Shown here: positions 35,374-47,380 of the stretch, in pieces
How positions within the stretch are numbered: the stretch's first letter is position 1
Layout of the letters: each line of letters begins with the position of its first letter
From: Trichostrongylus colubriformis
Taxonomy: Eukaryota > Nematoda > Chromadorea > Rhabditida > Trichostrongylidae
Length of the DNA stretch: 64,000 nucleotides
Assembly (NCBI GenBank): GCA_963978905.1
Contig: OZ022260.1
Coordinates: forward strand, 38,562,259-38,626,258
Direction: 5' to 3'
Program-made: the position numbers and the translations under genes
The notes under the pieces: generated by a model
Seen by the model: the letters and a program-made list of their open reading frames with translations, nothing else
Told to the model about the DNA's origin: nothing
Database searches by the model: none

Positions 35374-35890
35374 GACCCTAGCGGTGATGGACCGAAAGTG
35401 TTAGCAGCTGATAAAGAGCGTCCAAAGTGGAATATCACCAGAGTCGTTTCGCTTTTCGCATTGTTCCTCGAGCGTTCATGCCCACAGGTGATTTACGGAG
35501 TGGGACGAGGACATTGATGGTGGGTGATCCAACTTGATAACGGTTGATGAGATTAGACGAGGAGCGTCAAAAGGCAAATGTCGCAAAATCCGTTTCCTCT
35601 CTCAACAATACTGACTACTACTGCACGACCGCTACAATAAAAGCGTCAGATGAACGGTGCCTTCGGGTGGACACATTCTGACAATGTTCTGATCTGCCGG
35701 TCTGTTGCCGATCTATCGACCGTTAGTTCGCCTGGTGCCCAAATAACGGTGCGCATCTTTTGATACTGCCCTCTACATTTCTTGATCAGGATACGATATG
35801 TGATAGTGCACCAAGTGAATCACTCCCTCCTGCGCTTCTAGCAACAATACTGTGTATTGACCGCTAGGCGCTGTGAAATTCGAAATAGTG
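35374..35890 (+). repeat. REP-A copy 2, right part
   Basis: It resumes with GACCCTAGCGGTGATGGACC. Two monomers can be aligned, starting near 35411 (ATAAAGAGCGTCC) and 35558 (CGAGGAGCGTC), a spacing of 147 bp. The tail words ATCGACCGTTAG and GTATTGACCGCTAG follow. It ends where the duplicated block E begins. Confidence 0.82.
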
Positions 35891-35891
35891 A

Positions 35892-37480
35892 TGCTCGCCA
35901 TGCTTCGGCTATGTGTGCCTGATACACAGTAAGGGAAGTTCTATTTATGGTGGTGCGCCCTCTCAGAGACAGCATTTGGAGGTAATGAGTGAGAGATTCG
36001 TTACAGAAGAAAGAAGACCCACCTCGAAGCTGCTTTGCTATTTCACCTTCCAAAGAAGTTACTCTAGAATGACTGATGCACACTCAATACTCTTCATAAA
36101 TGATTGGCTCATATCGGTCCTTCAGATAACCTTTTGCATGGCTGATTTGCTTGATGATAAGACAAGAAAATTCAGGCGTGTTCAGCGTTGCTTAGATTTT
36201 CCTGCCATGCTCACAGCAAAACGCATGATGGCTCAAAATGTAAAATGCTGAGTAGTTCCAGAAAAGATGTAAGATGGAGTGCTTAGTTAGTATTCCTCTG
36301 TATAATCGAACTCTGCTAAGGAAATGCCGGCTACCTTTTGAGTTTCTCGCATTGTCATTCCAACAAACTTGGCTTTTGCTGCTGTCGCGTATAGGCAGGC
36401 AATTTTTACTCTTTTTTTACAGGTCTGAGTGGTGGGGCTTTGAGTGGTAGAAGGGGCGGAGAGTAGCGGAGGTGATGTAGCGACAGGTAGCTCGCACTCC
36501 CACTCTCATGGTGTGTGGATAAAATTCCGTCAACAGACCACCCAGCCGAGCCTTCCATTTCATTTGGGACCGTTCTTGTCTGATTGTGAGAAGATAAAAG
36601 CACTGACTTGTGCATTGGCTAGTCCTAGCAAGTCATTGTATAGACCAAAGCGCATTCACCTGCCAGCACGATTCTGACTGGAACTAGGATGTGCGGCATA
36701 TCTCACAGAAGGGACTGACTACCGCGAAGCATTTTCTCCTTTGACTTTCAGTAGTGGAAAGAATATATTTGACAAAAAAAAATTCAAATCAATTCGCTAA
36801 AATTTCAAAAACGTAAAAATTTCAAATAACGACGACTTTTAATCGAAAAAGTGTTTGGAGTCAGCTTGTGGTAACGATGATTTCCTCGTTGCAGCGCAGT
36901 GGCAATGGAGTAATCTAGATTCTTTTCTCATCAAGGGTCTTTTCGAAAACCGCTATCTTCATAGCAAGCGGATAGATTGCTAAAGACCAAGTAAAACTTA
37001 ATTTGTACCGAATGTCCTCTTCTTCCCTACCCTCCACGTACGTTGCTGGAAGCTTCTAAGAAATTGCGGGGACTATATAGCAATTTTTATCGTGCAACCG
37101 GAATACACTCAATCAAATGATAGGCAGTGCCTCTGATGCCTGATAACCTTTCCGAAATCATCTAATTTTTATAGTGGATCGCGTGGTGATGAGGCTTTGA
37201 AACAAATGTTGCTGAAAATTTGTGTAGTGTAGTCCTGGTTAGGTGTCGATTTCTTTCGAATATTTTGATAGCAAATTTGCGCGTACATCACTGATGTCGC
37301 TCACTAAGACCCTCTTGTTAGCAACAAATTATCGTATTACATCCAGGCATATGAACTTATTTGGAGGTCTGGTGGATTTTCTGCGGCGATCGCTTTTTTA
37401 TCTGCAGTTCGCAAATCGAAGACGGCCTACTGTATTCAAACGTCCGATCCGATGCTTTTAAAAAAGAGGCGTGCCTACCG
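35892..37480. repeat. duplicated block E, copy 1
   Basis: From TGCTCGCCATGCTTCGGCTA to GGCGTGCCTACCG this is similar throughout to 61620-64000. Shared landmarks include AGACAGCATTTGGA, GACAAGAAAATTCAGGCGTG, a SINE at 36463-36715, CGAAAAAGTGTTTG-AGTCAG and TTATTTGGAGGTCTGGT. By eye the identity is about 90% or more. No coding frame is conserved between the two copies, so the block is probably non-coding. The second copy carries an extra insertion. Confidence 0.88.
36463..36715 (+). mobile_element. tRNA-related SINE within block E
   Basis: AGCGGAGGTGATGTAGCGAC to ATCTCACAGAAGGGACTGA matches the 298-bp SINE on the minus strand at 28410-28707. The promoter-like B box is degenerate here (GGATAAAATTCC). 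The same insertion is present in the second copy of block E, so it is older than the duplication. Confidence 0.7.
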
Positions 37481-37601
37481 TAAACGATACTGTATTCTCA
37501 TGCTGACTTTGTAGCGTTTTTCGAGTGATAAGCGATCTCGAAACGACTGAGCACGTTTCCAGGCAGGCACTTTGACTCCTTCTGTTGCGATCCCGCGTCC
37601 C

Positions 37602-37660
37602 AGCGGACTTACGCGGCGCACAACGTAAAGTGATGACGTTGTGCGCTGCAGATGTCCGCT
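37602..37660. repeat. 25-bp stem hairpin
   Basis: AGCGGACTTACGCGGCGCAC (from 37602) pairs with the complement in 37636-37660 with few mismatches, leaving a 9-nt loop. It lies in an unrecognised stretch (37481-37936). Confidence 0.75.
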
Positions 37661-37936
37661 ACACATCACGGATGCGCTTAACTTCACATGGCGCGTCGGT
37701 GGCGCAATGTACCAAAAAGAAGTCCATCATCAGAACACCGCCAGGATAGACACCCTTGCTTCTGGTTCTCGGTCTTTTCAATTCATTCCGTTTTCGAGCA
37801 CTGCCGCCTTATATAGCGTCGGAGCCTGTAGCTCTCGCTCGGTATTGCCGAATCTGCATTGAAGAACCGGATGGGTGGCAGAAGTATTTTTACTCCAGAA
37901 TACTTCGCTGCTTCTTCTGTGCTGATTCTCGCTTGA

Positions 37937-39336
37937 AGGCACACCACGCGATAATCAGATTAGTGGGTTACTATTTTGAGACGGGACCGTCCTTGAATAA
38001 TTGCTCAGGTTGCACCTTTTTGTCGTTGCACCCTCACGGTGTTGTGTCTGCTTGGACACAACCGAGCCACGCCCACCCAACCTGATCACCCCTGGCCTTA
38101 GACTAACAAATTTCCAACGTGGGGTTCACGCGAAGAGTGAAATTCGCGAGAAGAGGGTCATTTTGATGATGAAAGCAGCTTCCCATTTTGTATTGTTCGT
38201 CTGACAAGGGAAGGACCCCAGGTCGAAGTGGCCATTCGGAATGGGATACATATGGTCCGACGTATTTCGAACGCTGATCTCGAGTCTGTTTTCGAAATTT
38301 GCAGAACGATTCTCTAAGCGGAGTTATGGAGGTTTTTTTTTTTGAAAAAAACAATACCGTTATATGGTAGGTTTGGAAGCCCCTAGCACGCCAGCCAGAC
38401 GTTCTTGCGCAAAACCAGGGCGATTTTCGTGTTCAGGGAGACAAATTACCCCAAGGGCCAAGTTTTTAGCCAATTCGAGGATTTGACCAAATTTCGGAAA
38501 AATCCACGGGCTATAAGGGGTGGCAGTCCATTGAACAAAGGATAAGTCGTTCACCCTTGCCGATGAAATGCTCCTATTTGACGCTTGTTTCGTACATTTA
38601 ATGCGATAGGCAAGTGTAAAAGGTATGTGTAGGCTATCTTGTTCAGGTTGCAGGGTTTTTTGTAGAAGAAAATTCAAAAACTACCACTTCACCCCTTGGC
38701 CACCCCTAATTTTCCGGAAGTTGGACCAAAAACTGGATTTGGCTGAAAGTTTACACAGAGGGGTAATTCGAGCCCCTGAGCACAAATATCATAGTAACGC
38801 AACAACGCCTAATTCGTGTGGTACAAAATTCCTTCGACTTGGTAACCTTCCCTTGTGAGTAGTGTTAGTAGTTATAAATAAAGTGGCAGAGTGATGGGTG
38901 CGGTAGGTTCCAGTACAAGTAAACGTCCAGAAGTGAAAGAAAAGCACTTACTGACAATTAAACGCAAATTGCAAAAAAATCCGCACTGGCGGAGAGCAAA
39001 CCCATGAACCTTGTCCTGCAGATGCGGAGCACTACCAGTGAGCCACTGAGACCGTTGTTTGCTATGCAAGCGGCCGTGCTGATGTAATAGGGCCTCGTCA
39101 CAGAAAAACCTCCATAACTTTGCTCAGAGAATCGTTCTGCAAATTTCGAATACAGATTTGGCATCAGCGTCCGAAAATGCGTCGGATCATATGTATCCCA
39201 TTCCGTATGGCCACTTCGACCTGGGGTCCTTCCCTTGTGAGACCAGGTTGATTCGGTTGGGGCGTGGCTCTGTTGTGCTCAAGCAGGCTCGCCCCAAGAA
39301 AGTAAACCACTAATCTGATTATCGCGTGGTGTGCCT
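37937..39336. mobile_element. element C, full copy with nested CORE-K
   Basis: Ends AGGCACACCACGCGATAATC and its complement GATTATCGCGTGGTGTGCCT are inverted over about 38 bp. Flanking TTGA and TTCA may be decayed TTAA targets. Inside the arms lie GCACCCTCACGG and GAGCCACGCCCACCC. The foldback 38203-39239 is nested within it. The element at 57396-57841 is the same without the nested piece. Confidence 0.75.
38203..39239 (+). mobile_element. CORE-K foldback, copy 2
   Basis: Ends GACAAGGGAAGGACCCCAGG and its inverted partner at 39239 share about 130 bp, including AAATTTGCAGAACGATTCTC. An extra internal end-like word (GGTAACCTTCCCTTGTGAG) at 38840-38858 suggests two nested elements. The core (CAAGTTTTTAGCCAATTCGA, GTGTTCAGGGAGACAAATTA, AAATCCGCACTGGCGGAGAG) matches 18196-19087 in reverse. 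Non-coding. Confidence 0.82.
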
Positions 39337-39339
39337 TCA

Positions 39340-39805
39340 CCAAACAACGAGCATCAAAACTTTATTGAAACCTGTTCATATTGCTGTGTTACTGTATAGC
39401 AATCGATTCGCATATATCACTCATATCCCACATGCAACACATTCACCTTACCATCGTAGGCATGCGCAGGGCGTCATCGATTGTAGACAAATTGGACGAA
39501 AAACATTTATCAGAGTAACATTTGCACGGGAAGAATTGGCTTTATCTTTCAATAATACGAATGAATCCACGAGCGAACAGAGTGTCTTCTTCTCTTTCTT
39601 AGTCCACGATAACCCCTCTGAAACACATAGTTATTCAGGTTATCTTTGAGAAAATAACGAAATTCATTTGGTAATTACGTTTTCGCATCCGAATTGGCCT
39701 CGCAGAATACAAGTGTGTGTTATCGAAGCTAGTATTCAGTAAGCAGATTTCCCACGTCACATTGTATCCCATTCGCGTACTTCAGTGGTGACTCTTACAA
39801 TTACT
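39340..39805. other. stretch with no recognised feature
   Basis: A 107-codon plus-strand frame at 39326-39649 overlaps the element C end and has no family signature. Nothing else recognised. Confidence 0.4.
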
Positions 39806-39960
39806 CGTGTTCATACTTTGCGGTGCCTGCGACAGGGCGTGGCTGCGTCTTTGTGCCACCCTATCTCATCGCATGCGTCGTATCCTCGCTTCCCCCTTGC
39901 CACTCTGCCCCCCTGCCTAAGAACGCGGTCACGCCGCCGGCGCAAAGTGTGAAGGTAGCC
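39806..39960. mobile_element. GC-rich foldback with TTCATACTTTGCG ends
   Basis: GTGTTCATACTTTGCGGTGC on the left and GCGCAAAGTGTGAAGGTAGC on the right are inverted. The interior resembles 3350-3500 (GGGCGTGGCTGCGT). Confidence 0.65.
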
Positions 39961-40225
39961 TTATTTGAATGGCTTGTGCTGGAAGGTTAGTCGACTATTT
40001 TGTTAGGTCTATGATATCATTGTGCGAAGAAAGGTGTAGTAATTTCAAAAGCTGTATTGCTGGAGTTTTCATGATTTTTATTTATCATTATGAATTTTGA
40101 TGCGATTGTAGACTCCTATCATACCTGAGGTATGAACGAAGTTCTACAAAATTTCAGGCAGAAAATGCAAATTCCGGGAAGCAAATCCTGTGAGAAACGT
40201 AGCTCTGGAGCGCACTTCGCGATAA

Positions 40226-40546
40226 TTAGATCAGACCGTTTGTTTCTAAGGGCAGATCTTTGACTGACAAATTTGCACCGTGGCGATAAGGCGGTTCGAT
40301 GGTGGAATGATAAGGCTGCTCATAATAGTAATTGAAAATCGAAGCCCACCACCGTCGCACGTGGTTAATGGAAGCGGTAGCAAACACGTGGTCTGCCTCT
40401 CTGGACCTCGTCTGTCCCTTTCGTCCTCTTAGCCGCCGATAAGCATCAATTCTGTCACTGCACGTCTTCGTGAAGTGGTGCATCAGCGGCTCAGAGTTAG
40501 TTAAGGGAGCCCGGATAGCTTCAAGCGGTCTTTTTCCTTCAGTCAA
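40226..40546 (-). CDS. unrecognised open frame, 106 codons
   Basis: A single minus-strand frame of about 107-112 codons with balanced amino acid use (for example RRWWASIFNYYYEQPY) that does not look like a repeat translation. It is the only long frame in its neighbourhood and no other copy was seen in the window. I know no family for it. The start is uncertain: the upstream codon is TTG and an in-frame ATG comes later. It could be an exon, a gene fragment or chance. A truncated element C end lies just beside it (40205-40240). Confidence 0.25.
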   Translation of the reverse strand: MTEGKRPLEAIRAPLTNSEPLMHHFTKTCSDRIDAYRRLRGRKGQTRSREADHVFATASINHVRRWWASIFNYYYEQPYHSTIEPPYRHGANLSVKDLPLETNGLI

Positions 40547-40559
40547 CCTGCTTCGTTTT

Positions 40560-41004
40560 TTCCTTCAATGGTTACTCACATATCACCTCTGTTTCGAACA
40601 TTTCACAGGTTATCCTTCACAAGGTTATCGTGAAATGGGGCTTTAGCAACAAGTACGCCTTGTCTGGCGATCATATGAAGGAATATGGAGCGTGTAATCC
40701 GCCAACCGTGTGACGAACCAGTACGGATTGTGTGGACGGCTAGATGCGTACTCTTTCCAAGCCTTGATTCGTACGGCCAGCTATGCTCAAGTTACGTACC
40801 GATTCCCAATTTGGTCAAGCGCGGTGGGCGTTAGGATATCCCAACTAGGTCACAGCGCTGGGTGATTCTCTTCGACGCTTTTTCTAAGGTGTGAAGACAT
40901 GGAAGTGTTCTCTCCACCAGGAGAGGATAGTTCCGTGTCCTGCGCTCGTTTTTAGGAATGAAGCACGGTTATTGTCTCAGAGCCCAACTATCCACATGGT
41001 GCCT
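40560..41004. other. stretch with no recognised feature
   Basis: No gene, RNA gene or repeat recognised. Confidence 0.45.
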
Positions 41005-41367
41005 GTAGGCTACGTTCACACACTGCGCAACGGCACCGGCGGCAACTGCGGTAAAATAACGTGCCCGCCGCTGACCAGGGCGGTACTCTGGCGAGGCGCT
41101 CCGTTTGTAGGACCCTGGACGAGTTTGAATCTAAATCTAGGCGCAGTTTAGCACTGTGGCAAGATTCGAATTCGAATTCACTGTGGCAAGATTCGAATTC
41201 GAATTCGTGCCTCTCGTCACGATCATCATACCGTATTGTGCTTAGGTCGAGCGTTTCCAAACGGAACGCGTCAGCAGAGTGCCGCCGCAGTCGGCGGCTG
41301 GAATTGGATTGTGCCGCCGTCGCTGCTGGTCCCAGCGGTGATGCGCAAAGTAAGAACGCGGCCTCAG
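41005..41367. mobile_element. GC-rich foldback with CGTTCACAC / GCGCA ends
   Basis: Left end AGGCTACGTTCACACACTGC and the complement of the right end (GGCCGCGTTCTTACTTTGCG) are inverted. At 41155-41206 a unit CTGTGGCAAGATTCGAATTC is present twice in tandem. The centre CATCATACCGTATTGTG recalls the foldback at 7811-8413. Confidence 0.72.
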
Positions 41368-41845
41368 CTCGCACGCATCGCGTCGTACTTGTACACTGCG
41401 TTGCGGAATTCTGCCTGACTATCTATACCACCTTTGGTACCCACCAAGCTCTCCTGCTGAGCTGGCGAGTTTACGATGCAAAGTAGATTTCTCAAAGTTT
41501 TGAAAATGAGCTGTTAAATGTAGACATAACAAAGTATTTTCCGTCTTCAACCAGTCCCTGTCATTCTCGAGGTCTCTCAGAAAGTCCGCTTTCTCCTCTC
41601 CTGCTTCCGGCGCGCCAACTAGGACTTCAGCAATGCGGTTTCCTCGACTAGCTCTCCCCTAAGCTTACAAAAAAATCCTTAGTGATTGCAAGGAATGGAA
41701 TTGGACACTTAGCAAAGACGGTACTTGATTTCCACGAGTGTGCAGCTCTAGTCACTGCGCTACAGTGGTGCATTTTCGAGTGTGTGAAATGGATCAACGC
41801 TCTTGAGTGTGTGTAAATAGTCAGCCTATTATAGTATCATCTTAA

Positions 41846-42391
41846 AGACAGCATAAGGGGTAATGTGGTTATCGAGAAATCCCTGAAAAACGTTACTTAC
41901 ATGGAAACTATGAGCCTAAGAAAGCTATCTGTGGCGGAATCCCGGTGAAAAAGTGCGCCTCCGAGCCGTGGAAACGGCGTAACGGATAAGAGCTGCCGCC
42001 TTTCGACGATCGACCCCACCTCCAAGCGACGTGATACCCAGTTGGCTGCGATGAGAGAGGCCAAGAATATTCTGTAAGATCGAAGGTGATGCAGCGCGCT
42101 TTCGCAGTTTTAGCCTGAAGCCCACTTCAAAAAAAAAAAGACGATGCTGTTATATTTCCAAACATTTCCTTGTTTTTACTTGGCAGCATGCCAATGGAAA
42201 TTTCGGTTGGAGTATCCGCCCCTTGACGGAAAAGCCGTCCGCGTTGAGGATCAACGAAAGAAGGGGGTTCCATTTCTCGGGTTTTTGGCCAATGCCATCC
42301 GTTTTTTCTCCACTGTCCTGTTACAAAGCATCTCGACTGTTAGATTCACCACTTCTTTTACTTTTCGTCCGAATTTACCCTGATGCTGCCT
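41846..42391. mobile_element. TTAA-type element D, full copy (546 bp)
   Basis: Ends AGACAGCATAAGGGGTAA and the complement of TTACCCTGATGCTGCCT are inverted. The left flank is TTAA (41842-41845) and the right flank TTGA. Its two halves match, separately, 17445-17745 (inverted) and 19855-20106. Confidence 0.75.
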
Positions 42392-42395
42392 TTGA

Positions 42396-43606
42396 TTTTT
42401 TCCTCAGTAAAAAGTCCTCCGCAGACAAACGAACCCTTCTGTGAGTGGGAGACCGTAATCCTGCATGTTCGTAGTCTTCGTTAGGCTCGACAAGCGAGGA
42501 CACTATAACGACGAACAGCAACACGATTTTCCATAGATCCATTTGTCTGTAACGGATGCATATATGTGCATATATGTATTAATATGGCTGATTACCTGCC
42601 TGAGAGCGACTATATTGAAGAGAAGTTGAAAATGTGCCAAATGTCTTGCTCGGTACATTTATATCATTTCCAAAACCATTTGCATTACAAATTTCCGTCA
42701 GGAGCAGAATTTTTCTGAAATTATTATTCGCATTTCTCCCATAGCTTGAATGCGCGTTTTTCATTTGCGATCGCCTGAATTAAGAGAAGAATCATCGAAA
42801 TCTTTTGGAAACCGTCAGTAAAGAGCTGGGGTAGAGGTGAGAAATGCTCTTATTTCCTGATACTTCGCTGCCACGTTTTCGGCATTAGGCATTAGCTTGA
42901 GAGTTCTTGAACAGCTGTGCACAATTCCCTCACAATTGTTCATGGATCATTATCCATTCCATACGTAGCGAAGTCATGGAGTTTTTCTTAAATCATATTG
43001 CTTCAGCCTACGTGGAATGCGAAATGTAAAGCCAGCAGCAAACTTGACTGGTCCATTTAGGAGTCGATACAGGCCAAGATAGGTAAGCCGAGCTTTCGGT
43101 CTACTGCGCATGGCTCAGTTTACATGCCCTCACACATTTGGTTATCCAAGACAAAGTTCAATATTATTTTTTCAAGTGATACTTTCTAACTCACTAGCTT
43201 TCACTTTAGTACTTCTAAAGTAGTCATTCATATCCCTAAAGGCACATTCTAGGACAAGGGGAACATTGCAGTCCTCTCATATGACCTAATAGTTCCCCAA
43301 GCGGGCAGCGAGCACACATCGAAGCGCGATGATCAGTCATCGCAGCGCGCCGAGCTCTTGAAGGCAGAGCTCGGGCGCGCCCACCCCAGACGTGAGTGTT
43401 GGCAATGACGGTGGCAGTGATGGCAACAACGTGGCAAGTGGAGCCCACGATTTGTGTGATAACATAAGATAAGGAAGGGACGCCAATGATAAAGGAGACG
43501 TTGACATGAGGAAACATATAATATCCTAGAGTTCCTTCTGATACCAGCCAGCGGAAACTGATTCAAAGGCTCGTTTTCACGTGGTAAACTCGTCCAAAGC
43601 TAGATG
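42396..43606. other. stretch with no recognised feature
   Basis: It would include any 3' untranslated region of the exon at 43607-43929. No AATAAA signal was seen just downstream of the stop on the minus strand. Nothing else recognised. Confidence 0.4.
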
Positions 43607-43929
43607 TCAGGAGGCCTTATGTTTGCCCTTTTCGGGTACTTTTTTCGCATTTTTCTTTGTCGACGTATTTCCCAGCATCTCTGTTTCATAGTTTAACGCT
43701 CTAACCCACTCAAGGTGTTCCTGGAATGTGCGTTTAAATGAATTTATAAACTGCTGAGAGTAACTGGCATAGTGAGGATCCGCGTCACGACATAGTAGAT
43801 CTACTACACCACGACTTAAACCGGTGTGCTTACTAAGTGGTTGCCGGAAGTAGTCTCCACAAGTCAAACACAAGAAACTTAGCAATTCCTTGGGTGTCAC
43901 ATCTGTTAATGGCAGAGCAGTTGCGATGC
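43607..43929 (-). CDS. candidate terminal exon of a host gene
   Basis: The minus strand has an open frame that starts just after ATTTCAG (43930-43936 on the complement), the nematode 3' splice consensus, and ends with TGA at 43607-43609. It gives 106 full codons after two bases of phase. The composition is that of a real soluble protein: a start region PLTDVTPKELLSFLCL, then CRDADPHYASYSQQFINSF, a helix ending EHLEWVRALNYE, and a lysine-rich tail (KKNAKKVPEKGKHK). No copy of it exists elsewhere in the window, unlike most of the sequence around it. I do not recognise the family. Upstream exons are unknown; a weak candidate is 44535-44605 on the minus strand, between AACAG and GTATGT, but its phase does not fit directly. 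Confidence 0.5.
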
Positions 43930-44741
43930 CTGAAATGGTCTTTTGTCATCGTTCCAACTTTCGAGCACTACACATTTTCGCAGCAAATTTGTCCAAATCA
44001 CAAGTTTCATGAACATCCTCTATATACCTTATAATGTAAATGATGATTTTATGTGTATCGTTTTTCGCAGAAGGGGGAAAGTGCTCAAATTCGCGTCTAT
44101 ATCCCTTACGGTATACATATGTCGTCTACTTCCACCTTCCAATGGAATGAAGCAGTTTGTGGTTCTGAATCTCGTACTAATGCAGATCCGAAGATTCGCA
44201 TGTAAAGATTCGCATGTATGAAGTCGTATCCTTATTGCAATTCTGATCCACACCATGTTATGCAAATGCCAGTATGGCACTAAGTCTTTGACGTCAAGTC
44301 CAATATGACTGTGTGAGTACGAAATCACGCCATGTGATTACTGTAGCCGCTCGTTCATGCTGAAGTCAGCTCACTGTGCAAAAGCCTCTGTGATGCAATG
44401 CGAAGGCGCATTACTGCTGCTCGAAGTCTTTTCACTGCTATTTTATTGCCCTCCCGTATCGAGTAAGAACACACTTCAATTGATGTCCTTCCCGGTGGTG
44501 CTTTTACATACGAAGCTGCCATGTAGCAACCTTGTGGACGAAAAATTTTGTAATACTTTTGAAGGTTCGGACGGATTATGAGAAGTCAGTTTCATCTGTT
44601 CAGAAGTTAAACAATTATTCCTTCTCGCTCACCACTTAAATATTAAGCATTCTATTGAAGTCCGTGTGCAGCACACCCTATCGACCTTTCCATGAACTAC
44701 ATGGTACATTAATGCTGCTTATTATCTGACCAGCTTTTGAT
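43930..44741. other. stretch with possible minus-strand intron
   Basis: If 43607-43929 is a terminal exon, this is its upstream intron. No repeat relationship was seen here. Confidence 0.35.
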
Positions 44742-46028
44742 GTTACCAGCAGGGTCAAGCCTCCGTAGAGGATCTACGAGGGGTGGGTCGTATTTGGTCC
44801 GCTAGGAGGGGAGGGGGTCGTCAACGTTAAAGTAGGCGATGATCAACAGAAATTTTCAGGCTGAGAGTCCAAAGTGTGAGGGGAGAAACGATAAGACTGA
44901 CTAATTGGGTGCGAACCGAAACTAGTTTACCTTAATCATCATGGAAACCTCATGCATGGCGCGATCCGCTACAAAACCGGTCAACGCCAATAGCCCTTTC
45001 GTTGGTCCGCTGACACCGGAACCACGTACAGAGACACCTCCCAAACTCACCGATTAACCGTGGAAAGCGATATCTATCAACGGGTACCACCGTGGATGGA
45101 CACTCCAGAAACAATGGGATCGAAACGAAAAATCAGCTGATATGGACTCCTTTCATACCTTTCTACGATTGCAAGTACCTGATCTGGTGTTAACGGCCAC
45201 TATGCGAACCGGAATATCATTTGTATTCACTGAGAATTTGGATGAAACCCCCACAGAGAAGTTGACCGACGGTTCTCGCCCTCCCACTAAGCCTTTGAGC
45301 CTTTGAGAGTGAAGGATGCATACTAGAGAAATTTCAGTGACAATGAATCGATTTTTTTTGAAGAATCTGGAAAGATGTCGCAAGTTCGACGAAAAAAGTT
45401 TTCCTCAACTGGCTTTTCTGAAGGTTTCTTCTTTCGCTTTGAAGATAGGGCAGCTCAGGTAGTCATTCGGAAGCAGCAGCTTCGCAGACCTCAGCGCGAA
45501 GAACCGCACCCATATGGTTAAGTTTGAAGGAGGTTATGGCCATTTGAATGAAACACTTTGAAATTTTCCTCAACTACTCTTCAACTGGCTTTCCTGGCGG
45601 TTTCTTCTTTCGTTTTGAAGATATGGCATGGCTCAGGTAGTCATTCGAAAGTGGTATCCTCGCGGACCTCAGCGCGTAGAACCGCATGCTTAATTTTGAA
45701 GGAAGTTATGACCATTTGAAGTGCAACACTTCGAAATTTTCTTCAACTAATCCTCAACTGGAAACCCATATCGAGAACTAAGCAAGCATTAGAGATTGCG
45801 AGCGGTCAATAGATGTGTCTAAGGGAGTTATTAGGAAAACAGTCCACAGCTGTTTGAAAAATGGGTCCTAGGTAAAGTTTGAAGTATTTAAAAATGTCCG
45901 AATTTAGTATGGGGAAGACACCGCGCTTCATGTGATCGCCGCGTCGCAGCCGTCGCCTAAAATGAAATACGACACCAATCCCCAATCAGTCACCTGCATT
46001 TTGAATATGCATATCCTATAGTTGCTCA

Positions 46029-46106
46029 AGTGCATCAACTTGATACACTAGCTACAGAATTGCGTTTATTCGTTACTATTTGGCTAGTGTATCAAGTTGA
46101 TGTACT
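46029..46106. repeat. 24-bp arm hairpin within hAT-like copy 2
   Basis: AGTGCATCAACTTGATACAC (from 46029) is inverted at 46083-46106 with one mismatch over 24 bp, loop 30 nt. Copy 1 of the hAT-like element lacks it. Confidence 0.85.
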
Positions 46107-46513
46107 CGAATTGTCCAGCTCGGTTTGACTTTAGCTATCCACATTTATCATTGCTTGCATTCGTATTTCTTCCGGTATTTGTTAGAAACCGGTTTTATTT
46201 TGTCACACATTACCAGAGATAGATATCGATATACTATATTTGCTCATTACACACTTACCACGCATGGGAATCACAATACTTTCGGAATTCCATTTTTTAT
46301 GAGGGTTTTGATAATTATGTGATTGCTTAGCTAGCAAGTTCTTTCAATACATGTACGTTTTAGTCATATGGGATGTGTCAACCACCCTGTATGATTCATT
46401 ATCGTTCATCTGTGAAATAATTAAAAAAGTGAAGATGGTTGTTTGTAGTAAGGTGTTTGTTTGAATAAGAATTTCCTGATATAACATAAGGAAAACAGCT
46501 TATGCAGCTTCTA

Positions 46514-47380
46514 TTAGGTCGGAACATATTTTTTGTTACACTTTTAATTTTTCTTGGGGAAAACTGTGGAAGCTTCTGGAATGTTTGGTAGTGGGGTATA
46601 TAAAGCGAGTGAAAAGGACTACCGCTTAACACATTCATATTCTCTATGGCTTCAACTAGCAGTGAATCTGCGATCAATTCGCGAGAGAGGCTTAATTTAC
46701 GAACACCGCCCCGATTCCTCAGCATGCAAGGCCACGAACCTAATCAACCAGTCGATGAGCCCAGGTACTCTCTCTCATATGGCGACGACTCGATGGCTTT
46801 ATCAGCTCAGATTGAGACAGAAAAAAAGGGAAAAAAAAAGGAAAAAAGGAAAAAAAATTGCAAAGAGGAAAAAAATTCAAAAAGACTTTTTTCAAAAAAG
46901 GACAAAAATTGCCATCCAACACGACGGTCACTGCCGATCTCTCCTGCAGGCAACTAGACACCGTAGCTACAAAACTTACCAGAAAAATGGACGGAGTCTC
47001 CTTCCTCCACGACAACGCTCGCCCACATGTGGCAAAGTTGACGCGCAAAAGATCTAGGACCTTGATTGGACGGAGCTCCCCCGTCCACCGTATTCTACGG
47101 ACATGACCTCAACTGACTACCACCTATTCCGATCTCTGACCCACTTCTTCGACGGACGGCAGTTCAAAGATGACCATGACTCAGAATCGGCCTCCACACT
47201 TTCTTGGACCAGAAATCCCCAGACTTTTGCAAGCAAGGCATCTATTATCTCCCCATGCGCTGGCAATATATTGTTGATCATAATGGTACATATTTTGTTG
47301 ACTGAAGTTAGACACAAATTAAGAAAAATAAATTTGAGTTTTTTTCGTCATTGTGTAACAGAAATTATGTTCCAACCTAA
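46514..47380 (+). mobile_element. mariner relic nested in hAT-like copy 2
   Basis: Inverted ends TTAGGTCGGAACATATTTT and TTAGGTTGGAACATAATTT lie between TA at 46512-46513 and 47381-47382. The last third encodes a mariner transposase end: HDNARPHVAKLTR (second catalytic D) near 47010-47045, then after a shift TDYHLFRSLTHFF near 47106-47145. The third-D region is STD where active mariners usually have SPD. The left two thirds do not look like mariner: they hold a TATATAAAG word at 46598, an ATG at 46646 and an A-rich tract at 46820-46890. At 867 bp it is shorter than full mariners (about 1.3 kb). Dead. Confidence 0.85.

Noticed and set aside
44535..44605. Upstream exon of the 43607-43929 candidate gene
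   Set aside because: The frame between AACAG and GTATGT is open, but its end phase does not match the start phase of the terminal exon and the segment is short; left as a possibility only.
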